Origin: CAYSFE01 sp964430225
Lineage (GTDB): Bacteria; Patescibacteriota; Dojkabacteria; GCA-016699595; JBAXKR01
Assembly: GCA_964430225.1 (NCBI GenBank)
Contig: CAYSFE010000005.1
Span: 1-48,073 of the forward strand
Length of the DNA stretch: 48,073 bases
Direction of reading: 5' to 3'
Position numbers and translations under genes: made by a program. Of this stretch, positions 1-7,056 are shown piece after piece. A model generated the notes under the pieces. The model was given only the letters and a program-made list of their open reading frames with translations, was not told the origin of the DNA and ran no database searches. Each line of letters begins with the position of its first letter. Positions within the stretch are counted from its first letter, which is position 1.

Positions 1-771
1 AGATAAAGCCGTTATATTTTGAGGATAGCAAAGAGAATATATCTTGTCTTTTGTCTTATCTTCAAAAAGACTCTTAAGTATTCCTAAAGATGCATCTTTT
101 ACATTTACATATGATCTAAGTTCCAACCCTTCCCCAAATATGGTTAACGGTTTAGCAGAAAGAGCAAGTTTACAAAGCCTTACAAAATTACTATCAGTAT
201 TTTTGATCTCCATTCCATACCCTATTACTTCTCCAAGTCTTACTATCCTAGCATTTAAAGAAGTCTTCTTAATATATTCCTTAGTTAGACTTTCAGAGTA
301 TCTTTGTAGTTCAGTTACATCATAGTCATGTATACTCTTAGACTTTTTACTTGTTGTAACACTTGAGTTTTCAAATACAGGTAATGAAGTACAAAGAACG
401 AACTTAGATTTGAAATGAAGTGATAACTTAAGAGTTTCAGACAGTAGGTTAGATCTCTTTAAAAACTCTTCACTTTCTATCTCAGTGGAACTAGCCGAAA
501 CTAAGTCTGTAAGATAGATGATATAGTCGATGCGAGAAAGTTCATCTTTAAGTTCCCCTAAAGTACTATTGTCTGTGAATAGAAATAGGTCACTGTCTAG
601 ATATTTTCTTACATAATCAATATTCCCTTTATTAATATCATCAAGCATTATGACAAAACCCTTTTGATCTATGAGAGACTCAACAAGCTCTTGCCCCAAG
701 AAATTTACTCCTCCTATAATTAAGGTAGTAGGATTAGCTTTGTTCATTTTAATTTTCTCTATACTTGTCAT
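1..771 (-). CDS. NAD-dependent epimerase/dehydratase-like protein, C-terminus beyond window
   Basis: The reading frame is open from the ATG at 771 to the left edge of the window (257 codons, no stop), so the 3' end is missing. The start overlaps the TGA of the upstream PEGA gene as ATGA, which points to translational coupling. The N-terminus TTLIIGGVNFLGQELVESL (from residue 15) looks like an extended-SDR Rossmann fold, but the middle glycine of GxxGxxG is Asn23. The later segment RYSESLTKEYIKKTSLNARI followed by VRLGEVIGYG matches the active-site region of sugar-nucleotide epimerases, except that the Lys of YxxxK reads Leu. Family membership is fairly secure from this pattern. The substrate is unknown, and loss of the catalytic Lys suggests a non-catalytic or altered enzyme. 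Confidence 0.6.
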   Translation of the reverse strand, partial: MTSIEKIKMNKANPTTLIIGGVNFLGQELVESLIDQKGFVIMLDDINKGNIDYVRKYLDSDLFLFTDNSTLGELKDELSRIDYIIYLTDLVSASSTEIESEEFLKRSNLLSETLKLSLHFKSKFVLCTSLPVFENSSVTTSKKSKSIHDYDVTELQRYSESLTKEYIKKTSLNARIVRLGEVIGYGMEIKNTDSNFVRLCKLALSAKPLTIFGEGLELRSYVNVKDASLGILKSLFEDKTKDKIYSLCYPQNITALS

Positions 772-1439
772 TTACTTTCTACTTTTAAAGGTATACTTCC
801 GAGTTTAACGTCAACAATATATTCATACTCACTTGATTGTTTTACTTTACTATCATCAAACCCTAATATTTGAAAATTTAGAGGCAAATACCCTTCCTTG
901 GTAATTCTCACATCATATTTAGTCTTTGGGTCTAGTTTAACTACTTTACTATCTTTCTTTTCTCCATTAATGCTTAAAACAGAATCTTCAGGTAATACTC
1001 TAAAGGTAATATCTGTATCAGTTGAAGTAGTTTTCACTACTTTCTTTACAGGAACAATTAGCCATCCATTTGAGATATCTTCACTAAGACCTAGCTCATA
1101 TGAGATAGAGCTAGAAATACCAGGTGCGAATAGGATTGTCTTTTCAAAAGATGGATAACTTACATCAGAATCCCTCATAAGTTTAAGGTTATGATTCCCA
1201 GATGTTATAGGGGAAATTTCTAGTTTTGGATCTTGAAAGTTTGTACTTCCTACTTCATTACCATCTAAAAATACTTTTAATTTCCCTCCTAATGAGCTTA
1301 CTTCAAGTGTAGATGTTTCGGAAGTATTTTTTACACCAAAAATAGATCCAATATTTATACTAAGATTTCTCCAAGGTGAAAACACTGCTAAGGCTATTAA
1401 AGCAAGGATTATTAAAATTGTTAATACTTTCATTTTCAT
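768..1439 (-). CDS. Membrane-anchored PEGA-domain protein
   Basis: This 223-residue protein has one N-terminal hydrophobic segment (about residues 4-21, VLTILIILALIALAVF) that should act as an uncleaved anchor or signal. Two beta-rich PEGA-like modules follow, at about 46-105 (KVFLDGNEVG then SGNHNLKLMRD) and 143-215 (VLSINGEKKD then KYDVRITKEGYLPL). PEGA repeats are extracytoplasmic beta-sandwich modules in surface proteins. The role here is unknown. It follows rpsI by 65 bases, probably from its own promoter, and is coupled to the epimerase-like gene downstream. Translation might begin at the second Met (residue 3). Confidence 0.65.
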   Translation of the reverse strand: MKMKVLTILIILALIALAVFSPWRNLSINIGSIFGVKNTSETSTLEVSSLGGKLKVFLDGNEVGSTNFQDPKLEISPITSGNHNLKLMRDSDVSYPSFEKTILFAPGISSSISYELGLSEDISNGWLIVPVKKVVKTTSTDTDITFRVLPEDSVLSINGEKKDSKVVKLDPKTKYDVRITKEGYLPLNFQILGFDDSKVKQSSEYEYIVDVKLGSIPLKVESK

Positions 1440-1456
1440 TTAGGCAGACATTTATC

Positions 1457-1475
1457 TACATATCTAGTATATGTA
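1457..1475. repeat. 7-bp inverted repeat upstream of PEGA gene
   Basis: The arms TACATAT and ATATGTA are perfectly complementary around a 5-base centre. The repeat overlaps the putative -10 of the PEGA gene promoter, so it may be an operator or a short leader hairpin. With AT-only arms, chance is a real alternative. Confidence 0.35.
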
Positions 1476-1494
1476 AAATACAAAGTTTAGTAAA
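1466..1494 (-). promoter_or_regulatory. Putative promoter of the PEGA gene
   Basis: On the minus strand TTTACT (1489-1494) and TATACT (1466-1471) are separated by 17 bases. The predicted transcript would start near 1459 and have a leader of about 20 nt. The -35 is only a moderate match. Confidence 0.35.
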
Positions 1495-1504
1495 TGAAAA
1501 GAGA

Positions 1505-1894
1505 TTAACGTTTTGAATATTGTGGAGCTTTTCTTGCTTTTCTAAGTCCGATTTTCTTTCTCTCTACCATTCTAGAATCACGACTTAAGAATCCAAGTTT
1601 ACGTAAGCTTACCTTTAAAGATTCGTCATCTTTAACAAGACCTCTTGCTAGTCCATGAATAACTGCACCTATTTGAGAAGATTGACCTCCACCACTAACC
1701 TTAGCAGTAAAGTAATATTTCTTTAATAGATCTAGTTCTTTTAGAGGAGCTATAACTGCATCTTTATCTTTATTTGAAACCATAAGTTCAGCTAAAGGTT
1801 TGTCATTTATTGTACAATCACCTTCACCTTTAAAAAGTCTAACAGATGCTACTGATGTTTTTCTTCTTCCTACTGTATAAGTATATTTATTCAT
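1505..1894 (-). CDS. rpsI: Ribosomal protein uS9
   Basis: This 129-residue protein is a small-subunit head protein whose tail reaches the P-site tRNA. The opening YTVGRRKTSVASVRLF, the central SGGGQSSQIGAVIHGLAR, and the basic C-terminal tail ending KKIGLRKARKAPQYSKR are diagnostic. It lies five bases after rplM and is the last gene of the long ribosomal transcription unit. There is no Shine-Dalgarno; the bases before the ATG are AT-only apart from two isolated C pairs. Confidence 0.97.
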   Translation of the reverse strand: MNKYTYTVGRRKTSVASVRLFKGEGDCTINDKPLAELMVSNKDKDAVIAPLKELDLLKKYYFTAKVSGGGQSSQIGAVIHGLARGLVKDDESLKVSLRKLGFLSRDSRMVERKKIGLRKARKAPQYSKR

Positions 1895-1899
1895 GTGTA

Positions 1900-2319
1900 T
1901 TATATATTTATGGTTATATATTCAAGTTCTGGTAATTTATCATCTGCATATACATTTAATTGCTCTAACATAGCTCTTCCAAGTCTATTCTTTGGTAACA
2001 TTCCCCAAACTGATTTTTGTATTAATTTTCTAGGGTTATTCTTTCTTAATTTCTCAAATGTAGCATTTTTGAATCCTCCAGGATATTGTGAATGCCAGTA
2101 ATATTTCTTTTCATATCTACTTGGAACTACTTCAACCATTGAAGCATTTTTAACATATACATTATCAAAAATTGGTACATATCTTGCTGAATTTACCTTA
2201 GATTTACCTAAGAATACCTTAGCTACTCTTACAGCAAGCTTTCCAATTATGATGCCTTTTGCATCAATAACGTAATTCTTTTTTACTATTTCTTTTGCTT
2301 TTATTGATCTTGTTTTCAT
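1900..2319 (-). CDS. rplM: Ribosomal protein uL13
   Basis: This 139-residue large-subunit protein binds 23S rRNA early in assembly. The motifs VIDAKGIIIGKLAVRVAKVF, YYWHSQYPGGFK and AVWGMLPKNRLGR-like SVWGMLPKNRLGRAML are typical of bacterial L13. It directly precedes rpsI (the usual L13-S9 pair) and starts one base after the rplQ stop. Confidence 0.97.
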   Translation of the reverse strand: MKTRSIKAKEIVKKNYVIDAKGIIIGKLAVRVAKVFLGKSKVNSARYVPIFDNVYVKNASMVEVVPSRYEKKYYWHSQYPGGFKNATFEKLRKNNPRKLIQKSVWGMLPKNRLGRAMLEQLNVYADDKLPELEYITINI

Positions 2320-2320
2320 G

Positions 2321-2776
2321 TTATTTTTTTACCTCAGTTGATTTAACTTCTTTTTCTTTNNNNNNNNNNNNNNNNNNNNNNNNNNNNNNNNNNNNNNNNN
2401 NNNNNNNNNNNNNNNNNNNNNNNNNNNNNNNNNNNNNNNNNNNNNNNNNNNNNNNNNNNCCTGGTCTATTTCTAAGAATTACTCTTGAAGTAAATCCAGT
2501 CTTTCTTCCATTTAAGTTATTTAGGTAAACATTCATTACCTTATCTGTTAACTTTGCATCATTTATCATTTGAAATACAGCTCTTCTTGCTTGTTCCTTG
2601 TCAGGTTTCATTGCTCTAGTAAAAAGTCTGTCAATGTATTGAGAAGTTACTCTAGCTTTAGTATGAGTAGTCTCCATCTTACCATGAGTTAAAAGATTCT
2701 TAGTTAAATTTCGAACTAAAGAAACTCTATGATATTTTGCTCTACCTAGTCTTTTTATTGATGATAAATGTGGCAT
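2321..2776 (-). CDS. rplQ: Ribosomal protein bL17 (interrupted by assembly gap)
   Basis: The N-terminal 105 residues are clear L17: MPHLSSIKRLGRAKYHRVSL, LLTHGKMETTHTKAR, ending TSRVILRNRP. The conserved family end (about ten residues) should follow, but the run of N at 2360-2459 replaces it. After the gap only a lysine/glutamate-rich tail (KEKEVKSTEVKK) is read. The frame is open across the N run, but the true length is unknown. It sits between rpoA and rplM, its normal place. Confidence 0.92.
   Translation of the reverse strand: MPHLSSIKRLGRAKYHRVSLVRNLTKNLLTHGKMETTHTKARVTSQYIDRLFTRAMKPDKEQARRAVFQMINDAKLTDKVMNVYLNNLNGRKTGFTSRVILRNRPXXXXXXXXXXXXXXXXXXXXXXXXXXXXXXXXXXKEKEVKSTEVKK
2360..2459. 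other. 100-N assembly gap within rplQ
   Basis: Exactly 100 N, the same size as the other two gaps, so this is a scaffolding placeholder and not a measured distance. The flanks share no obvious repeat, so some rplQ codons are probably missing. Confidence 0.98.
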
Positions 2777-2781
2777 ATTAA

Positions 2782-3711
2782 TTATTCTTTGATATCAATA
2801 TTATATTTTGTAAGTAATTGTAATAGCTCTTTCTTACTCTTATCTCCTAATCCTCTTAGATTAAATATTTCTTTCTTTGTCTTACCAGCTAATTCATTAA
2901 GAGAAGTTACATTTGCTTTAACTAAGCAATTGTATAGTCTTGTAGAAACGTTTAGTTTATCAACACTAAGGTCTATTACTTTCTTTTGATTAACTGTCTT
3001 TGTAGTAGATTTCTCATCTTCTACAATCTTTCCATTAGCTACTTCATACATATGGTTAGCAAATCCTCTAATAATATCAGTTGCTTCTTTAAATGCATCA
3101 AGTCCTGTGATAGCTCCATTAGTCTTAACATCAAGAACTACTTTATCTAGATCGATATTTTGTCCAACACGAGCTTTTTCTACAACTACTGAAACATTAA
3201 GTACTGGTGAGAAGTTTGTATCTAAAGGAATTAATCCTACCTCTCTTCTTTTCTCTTCATCAGCAAGTCTATATCCAACTCCATTTTCAATTCCGATTTC
3301 AATATTTAACTTAGTCTTAGCATCATATGTTTCTGTAATTACATATTCAGGATTAACAATAGTTACTTTAGAGTTTAAAGTAATATCAGATGCTTTAACT
3401 GATTTTCCACCTTTTACTTCAAGTTTAACTATTTCTTCTTTATCAGAAGTTGAAACAAATACTACATTCTTTAAATTCATAACAATCTTTAGAACATCAT
3501 CAGATACTCCTTTAAGAGAAGTATATTCATGTTCTGCACCATTTACCTTAATAAAAGTTACTCCAGCTCCTTTAACAGAACTAAGTAAAACTCTTCTTAA
3601 AATATTTGAAATTGTGAAACCATAACCTTTAGGTAGAGGAGATAGTTCAAACTTTACGCTATCTTTTTCCTCTGAGAGTACCTTAAGATTAAATTTATTT
3701 ATATCAAACAT
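2782..3711 (-). CDS. rpoA: RNA polymerase alpha subunit
   Basis: This 309-residue protein dimerises to nucleate RNA polymerase assembly. The N-terminal domain shows LPKGYGFTISNILRRVLLSS (dimerisation helix). The C-terminal domain shows LSVDKLNVSTRLYNCLVKAN and NLRGLGDKSKKELLQLL, the alpha-CTD helix-hairpin-helix that contacts UP elements and activators. The length is near the bacterial norm, so both domains are intact. It lies between rpsD and rplQ as in the classical alpha operon. Confidence 0.97.
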   Translation of the reverse strand: MFDINKFNLKVLSEEKDSVKFELSPLPKGYGFTISNILRRVLLSSVKGAGVTFIKVNGAEHEYTSLKGVSDDVLKIVMNLKNVVFVSTSDKEEIVKLEVKGGKSVKASDITLNSKVTIVNPEYVITETYDAKTKLNIEIGIENGVGYRLADEEKRREVGLIPLDTNFSPVLNVSVVVEKARVGQNIDLDKVVLDVKTNGAITGLDAFKEATDIIRGFANHMYEVANGKIVEDEKSTTKTVNQKKVIDLSVDKLNVSTRLYNCLVKANVTSLNELAGKTKKEIFNLRGLGDKSKKELLQLLTKYNIDIKE

Positions 3712-3740
3712 AAGTTATCGGTAAAAAGTAATAGAAATAA

Positions 3741-4340
3741 TTATCTAGAATAAAACTCAACAACTAACTGCTCGCTTATTGCTTGGTCTATCATTTCGCG
3801 AGTAGGTTCTGATTTAACTACTCCACCATTTGTAAGTTTTTCAATCCATTTAACTAATTCTTTTGTTTTATTTTCTTCAACTAAAACTTTGTAATTTGCT
3901 GTTTCAGCCATTTTATCTTTCATTCTTATCTCATCTCCTACCTTAACAATATATGAAGGAAGATCTATTTTCTTTCCATTAACTTTAATATGACCATGAG
4001 TTACCATTTGTCTAGCACCTGCTCTAGTTCTTGCTAAACCCATTCTGTAAACTACATTATCAAGTCTAAGTTCAAGTAATTGTAATAGTCTAAGACCAGT
4101 ATTACCTTCTGCAATAGAAGCCATTTCAAAAAATCTTCTAAATTGCTTTTCTAGTAATCCATAAATTCTTTTAATCTTTTGCTTCTCACTAAATTGAGTT
4201 GCATAAGCTGTTAGATTTCTTCTTTGACCCTTTCCATGTTGTCCAGGAGTAGTAGGTCTTCTTTTCCACTTTTCTTTATCATCTAGTGAAAAATTAGCTC
4301 TTCTATTTAATTTCCATTTTGGTCCAGTATATCTTGCCAC
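3741..4340 (-). CDS. rpsD: Ribosomal protein uS4
   Basis: This 199-residue primary 16S rRNA binder starts with GTG (GTG GCA AGA, giving MARYTGPKWKLNRR). The S4 RNA-binding domain is visible as LRLDNVVYRMGLARTRAGAR followed by QMVTHGHIKVNGKKIDLPSY. The N-terminus has no cysteines, so it is the zinc-free form. In many bacteria S4 is the translational repressor of the alpha operon; no such target structure can be judged by eye here. Confidence 0.97.
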   Translation of the reverse strand: MARYTGPKWKLNRRANFSLDDKEKWKRRPTTPGQHGKGQRRNLTAYATQFSEKQKIKRIYGLLEKQFRRFFEMASIAEGNTGLRLLQLLELRLDNVVYRMGLARTRAGARQMVTHGHIKVNGKKIDLPSYIVKVGDEIRMKDKMAETANYKVLVEENKTKELVKWIEKLTNGGVVKSEPTREMIDQAISEQLVVEFYSR

Positions 4341-4357
4341 TATTTATTAAATATTAA

Positions 4358-4837
4358 TTAAACTTTTCTTGGTTTCTTAACTCTTACTCCTCCGTGTGGG
4401 ACTGGAGTAATATCTGATAACATTGAAACATTTAGTCCTGCTCCTCTTAATCCCTTAACTGCTGCTTGCCTTCCTTGTCCTAGTCCTTTTACATAAACTA
4501 ATCCTTCTTTAACTCCATATTTTGCAGCTTTAGCTAATGCATCTTCTGCAGCTTTAGTAGCAGCATATGCTGTACTTTTCTTAGTTCCTTTAAATCCAAC
4601 TGTTCCGCAACTACTCCATGCTAATACATTACCATCCATATCTGTGATAGTAATCTTAGTGTTATTAAAAGTAGATGCTACAAAAACCATAACTTTTTCG
4701 ACTGTTCTTTTAGCTTTCTTTACTTTCTTAACTACTACTTCAGCTTTCTTTTCTTCTACTTTCTCAACTTTTGTTTCCTTTTCAACCTTCTCTACCTTTT
4801 CTACTTTAGGAGCTTTTTTTTCTTTTGTTTCTGCCAT
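4358..4837 (-). CDS. rpsK: Ribosomal protein uS11 with Lys/Glu/Val-rich N-terminal extension
   Basis: The S11 core occupies about residues 46-159 (VMVFVASTFNNTKITITDMD, GQGRQAAVKGLRGAGLNVS). It forms the platform of the 30S subunit near the mRNA exit. About 45 residues of low-complexity K/E/V sequence precede it, which ordinary S11 lacks. The conserved loop PHNGCRPPK reads PHGGVRVKK here, so the Asn that becomes isoaspartate in E. coli S11 is replaced by Gly (4388-4399). The gene lies between rpsM and rpsD. Confidence 0.96.
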   Translation of the reverse strand: MAETKEKKAPKVEKVEKVEKETKVEKVEEKKAEVVVKKVKKAKRTVEKVMVFVASTFNNTKITITDMDGNVLAWSSCGTVGFKGTKKSTAYAATKAAEDALAKAAKYGVKEGLVYVKGLGQGRQAAVKGLRGAGLNVSMLSDITPVPHGGVRVKKPRKV

Positions 4838-4856
4838 AATAATATTTTTAAATTAA

Positions 4857-5240
4857 CTATGTCTTTTCTAATGTTCTCTTTAATCCACCAACTGCCATAT
4901 TCTTTCCTTTTCTTGTATGTGCATTAGTTCTTGTCTTTTGTCCTCTTACTGGTAATCCTAACTTATGTCTAATTCCTCTGTAACTTCTAATATCTTTTAA
5001 TCTTTTAATATTTCTAAATATTTCTTGTCTAAGTTCTCCTTCTACAACATATTGCTTTTCAATTACTTCTTTGATTAGTTGAACTTCAGCATCAGTTAAA
5101 TCTTTTGCTCTTTTAGTTTCGTCAACTTTTACTTGTTTAAGAATTTTCTTAGCGTTATGAGGTCCAATTCCGTAGATTTCTGAAAGTGCATAAACAACAA
5201 CTAAATTATTTTTTAATTCAACTCCTGCGATTCTAGCCAC
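4857..5240 (-). CDS. rpsM: Ribosomal protein uS13
   Basis: This 127-residue 30S head protein contacts the 50S subunit and P-site tRNA. It has a GTG start (MARIAGVELKNN), the helix-two-turn-helix region SEIYGIGPHNAKKILKQ, and the C-terminal GLPVRGQKTRTNAHTRKGK. It follows rpmJ by 24 bases. Confidence 0.97.
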   Translation of the reverse strand: MARIAGVELKNNLVVVYALSEIYGIGPHNAKKILKQVKVDETKRAKDLTDAEVQLIKEVIEKQYVVEGELRQEIFRNIKRLKDIRSYRGIRHKLGLPVRGQKTRTNAHTRKGKNMAVGGLKRTLEKT

Positions 5241-5264
5241 TGTTTAAGTCTAATAAATAAAAAA

Positions 5265-5381
5265 TTAACCCTGTCTCTGCTTATGCTTAGGGTTTTTCTT
5301 ACAATAAATAAAGAGCTTATTCTTTCTCTTTACTAAGTAACAACTTACACAAATTTTCTTAATTGTTGATCTTACTTTCAT
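5265..5381 (-). CDS. rpmJ: Ribosomal protein bL36
   Basis: This 38-codon gene reads MKVRSTIKKICVSCYLVKRK and ends NPKHKQRQG before TAA. The zinc-ribbon ligands C11, C14, C27 and H33 are all present, so this is the zinc-binding form. The ATG at 5381 lies two bases after the infA stop, in the usual infA-rpmJ-rpsM order. Zinc ligands retained here contrast with their loss in the uS14 of the same cluster. Confidence 0.96.
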   Translation of the reverse strand: MKVRSTIKKICVSCYLVKRKNKLFIYCKKNPKHKQRQG

Positions 5382-5383
5382 GT

Positions 5384-5620
5384 TTAGTTATTTGATCTAA
5401 ATGTTATTCGACCTTTTGTTAAATCATAAAGAGACATTTCAACTTTTACTTTGTCTCCAATAATTAACTTAATATAATGTAATCTCATCTTCCCACTTAT
5501 ATGAGCTATTACAAAATGTTCTGTATCTTTTATCATCACTTTTACTCTAAATTTGCCACCAGGCAAGCACTCTTCCACAACACCGTCCACCTCGAATTTA
5601 TCGTTTTTATTTTGAGCCAT
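5384..5620 (-). CDS. infA: Translation initiation factor IF-1
   Basis: This 78-residue OB-fold protein occupies the 30S A site during initiation. I chose the ATG at 5620 (MAQNKNDKFEVDGVVEEC) over an in-frame TTG nine bases upstream because it matches the family start. The core GGKFRVKV, HISGKMRLHYIKLIIGDKV and LTKGRITFR is canonical. A strong internal promoter lies in the 82-base gap after map, so infA and the genes after it can be transcribed separately. Confidence 0.95.
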   Translation of the reverse strand: MAQNKNDKFEVDGVVEECLPGGKFRVKVMIKDTEHFVIAHISGKMRLHYIKLIIGDKVKVEMSLYDLTKGRITFRSNN

Positions 5621-5650
5621 ATGTGACAAACTTTAAAAAAGCGCATCCCT

Positions 5651-5680
5651 ATTATAACAGCCTAAACACCCATAACTCAA
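5651..5680 (-). promoter_or_regulatory. Internal promoter upstream of infA
   Basis: On the minus strand TTGAGT (5675-5680), an 18-base spacer, then TATAAT (5651-5656) preceded by TGT, an extended -10. Transcription would begin near 5644, giving a leader of about 24 nt. It lies in the largest intergenic gap (82 bases) of the ribosomal cluster. Confidence 0.65.
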
Positions 5681-5702
5681 GTGAAAACGGGGTAATTTTT
5701 AG

Positions 5703-6458
5703 CTATAATGTGAGTATTTCAAAGCCTTCTTTATTAACTACGATTGTATGCTCAAAAGTAGCTGAATCTTTACCATCCATAGTCACAATATCACTTGATC
5801 CCTTTACTGATGAACACTTCCAAGACCCTTCATTTATCATTGCTTCTATAGCAAAAGTCATATTTTCTTTAAGATCCATTCGAAGTGCATGTCCTCTATA
5901 GCAACTAATATTAGGATCTTCGTGTAATTGGTATCCAACTCCATGTCCTACTAACTCTCTTACAGGAGAAAAACCAAATACTTCAGCAGTATCATTAATT
6001 CTATATGTAATATTTGCTAAATCTTCTCCTTCTCTTACTCCTTTAATAGCACTCATTAGAGCCATTTTAGAACAAGCTACTAGTTTTTCTCTTGTAGGTG
6101 TTGTTTTACCACCTACAATTACAGTAATAGCATGATCAGTAATCATTCCATGAAAATTTACTCCAAGGTCTATTTTTAACAAATCTCCTTCTTTAAGTAT
6201 TACTTTTGAACTTGGTTCACCGTGAACAACTACATTATTTACGGATAAGCATGAGTTATATTTATACCCATCATATCCTTTAAATGGAGAAACAACTCCT
6301 GTACTTTTTAGTAATCTTGTAGCTAAATCTTCTAATTCCATAGTAGCAATTCCGGGTTTTGTTTCCTCAGCCATTTTTCTTACTATTTCGGCCAAGATCT
6401 TTCCTCCCTCTCTCATGAGTTTTATCTCATCTCTTTTTTTAACACTAGCTTTAAGCAT
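5703..6458 (-). CDS. map: Methionine aminopeptidase, type I
   Basis: This 251-residue cytosolic metalloenzyme removes the initiator Met. The five metal ligands are visible: two Asp in KIDLGVNFHGMITDHAI, His in LVGHGVGYQLHEDP, Glu in MTFAIEAMI and Glu in DSATFEHTIVV. There is no N-terminal zinc-finger extension, so it is the short bacterial form. It overlaps the end of adk by 8 bases. Confidence 0.96.
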   Translation of the reverse strand: MLKASVKKRDEIKLMREGGKILAEIVRKMAEETKPGIATMELEDLATRLLKSTGVVSPFKGYDGYKYNSCLSVNNVVVHGEPSSKVILKEGDLLKIDLGVNFHGMITDHAITVIVGGKTTPTREKLVACSKMALMSAIKGVREGEDLANITYRINDTAEVFGFSPVRELVGHGVGYQLHEDPNISCYRGHALRMDLKENMTFAIEAMINEGSWKCSSVKGSSDIVTMDGKDSATFEHTIVVNKEGFEILTL

Positions 6459-7035
6459 TTAATGATTTCATAATATCTAGATGTATTGTTTGTATATCAG
6501 GCATTGCATCTACCTCAAGTAAAACACCTTTCATTTCATAGTACATTCTAATTACTTCAATATTGTTCTTGTAATTAATGATTCTTCTTTTAATAGCATG
6601 CTCATTTAAATCATCTTCTCGAGGTTTTTCACCTTTCTTTAAAGCTTCTTCAGCTCTTCCCTTAAGTCTTTTTATTATCTCTTCATCATTTATAGTTAAA
6701 AGAATTACTTTATCTATTTTTTGATTCTTTCCCCATAAATAGTAGTCTAATAGTATTGCTTGAGGTCCTGTTCTAGGTGATCCATCAAGAATATATCCGT
6801 TAGCACAATCAGGTTTATTTAATCTCTCTCTTAAAACTGAATCACATATCTCATCAGGAACTAAATTTCCATCTTTAATATATTGATCTACTTGGTTTCC
6901 AAGTAAAGAGTTAGATGCAACTGCATCTCTCATATATTGACCAATAGATAATAGTGGGATTTTTAATTTCTCTTCTAAAAGCTTACCTTGTGTATCTTTT
7001 CCTGATCCTTGTGGTCCAATAAGTACTAAATTCAT
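6451..7035 (-). CDS. adk: Adenylate kinase
   Basis: This 194-residue enzyme interconverts AMP, ATP and ADP. It has the P-loop GPQGSGKDTQGK at residues 7-18, the AMP-binding YILDGSPRTGPQA, and RAEEALKKGEKPREDDLNEH in a short lid without zinc cysteines. It lies between secY and map. The 21-base gap after secY carries TTACTGCC five bases before the ATG, a sequence also found before the acidic protein gene at 45577. Confidence 0.95.
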   Translation of the reverse strand: MNLVLIGPQGSGKDTQGKLLEEKLKIPLLSIGQYMRDAVASNSLLGNQVDQYIKDGNLVPDEICDSVLRERLNKPDCANGYILDGSPRTGPQAILLDYYLWGKNQKIDKVILLTINDEEIIKRLKGRAEEALKKGEKPREDDLNEHAIKRRIINYKNNIEVIRMYYEMKGVLLEVDAMPDIQTIHLDIMKSLNA

Positions 7036-7056
7036 ATTTTGGCAGTAATAATTTGT

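Noticed and set aside
3107..3625. Long plus-strand frame opposite rpoA, and similar long frames opposite copA, tuf, the propeller gene and the response regulator
   Set aside because: They mirror strongly conserved genes on the other strand, show low-complexity Ser/Thr/Phe composition typical of antisense AT-rich DNA, and have no recognisable motifs.
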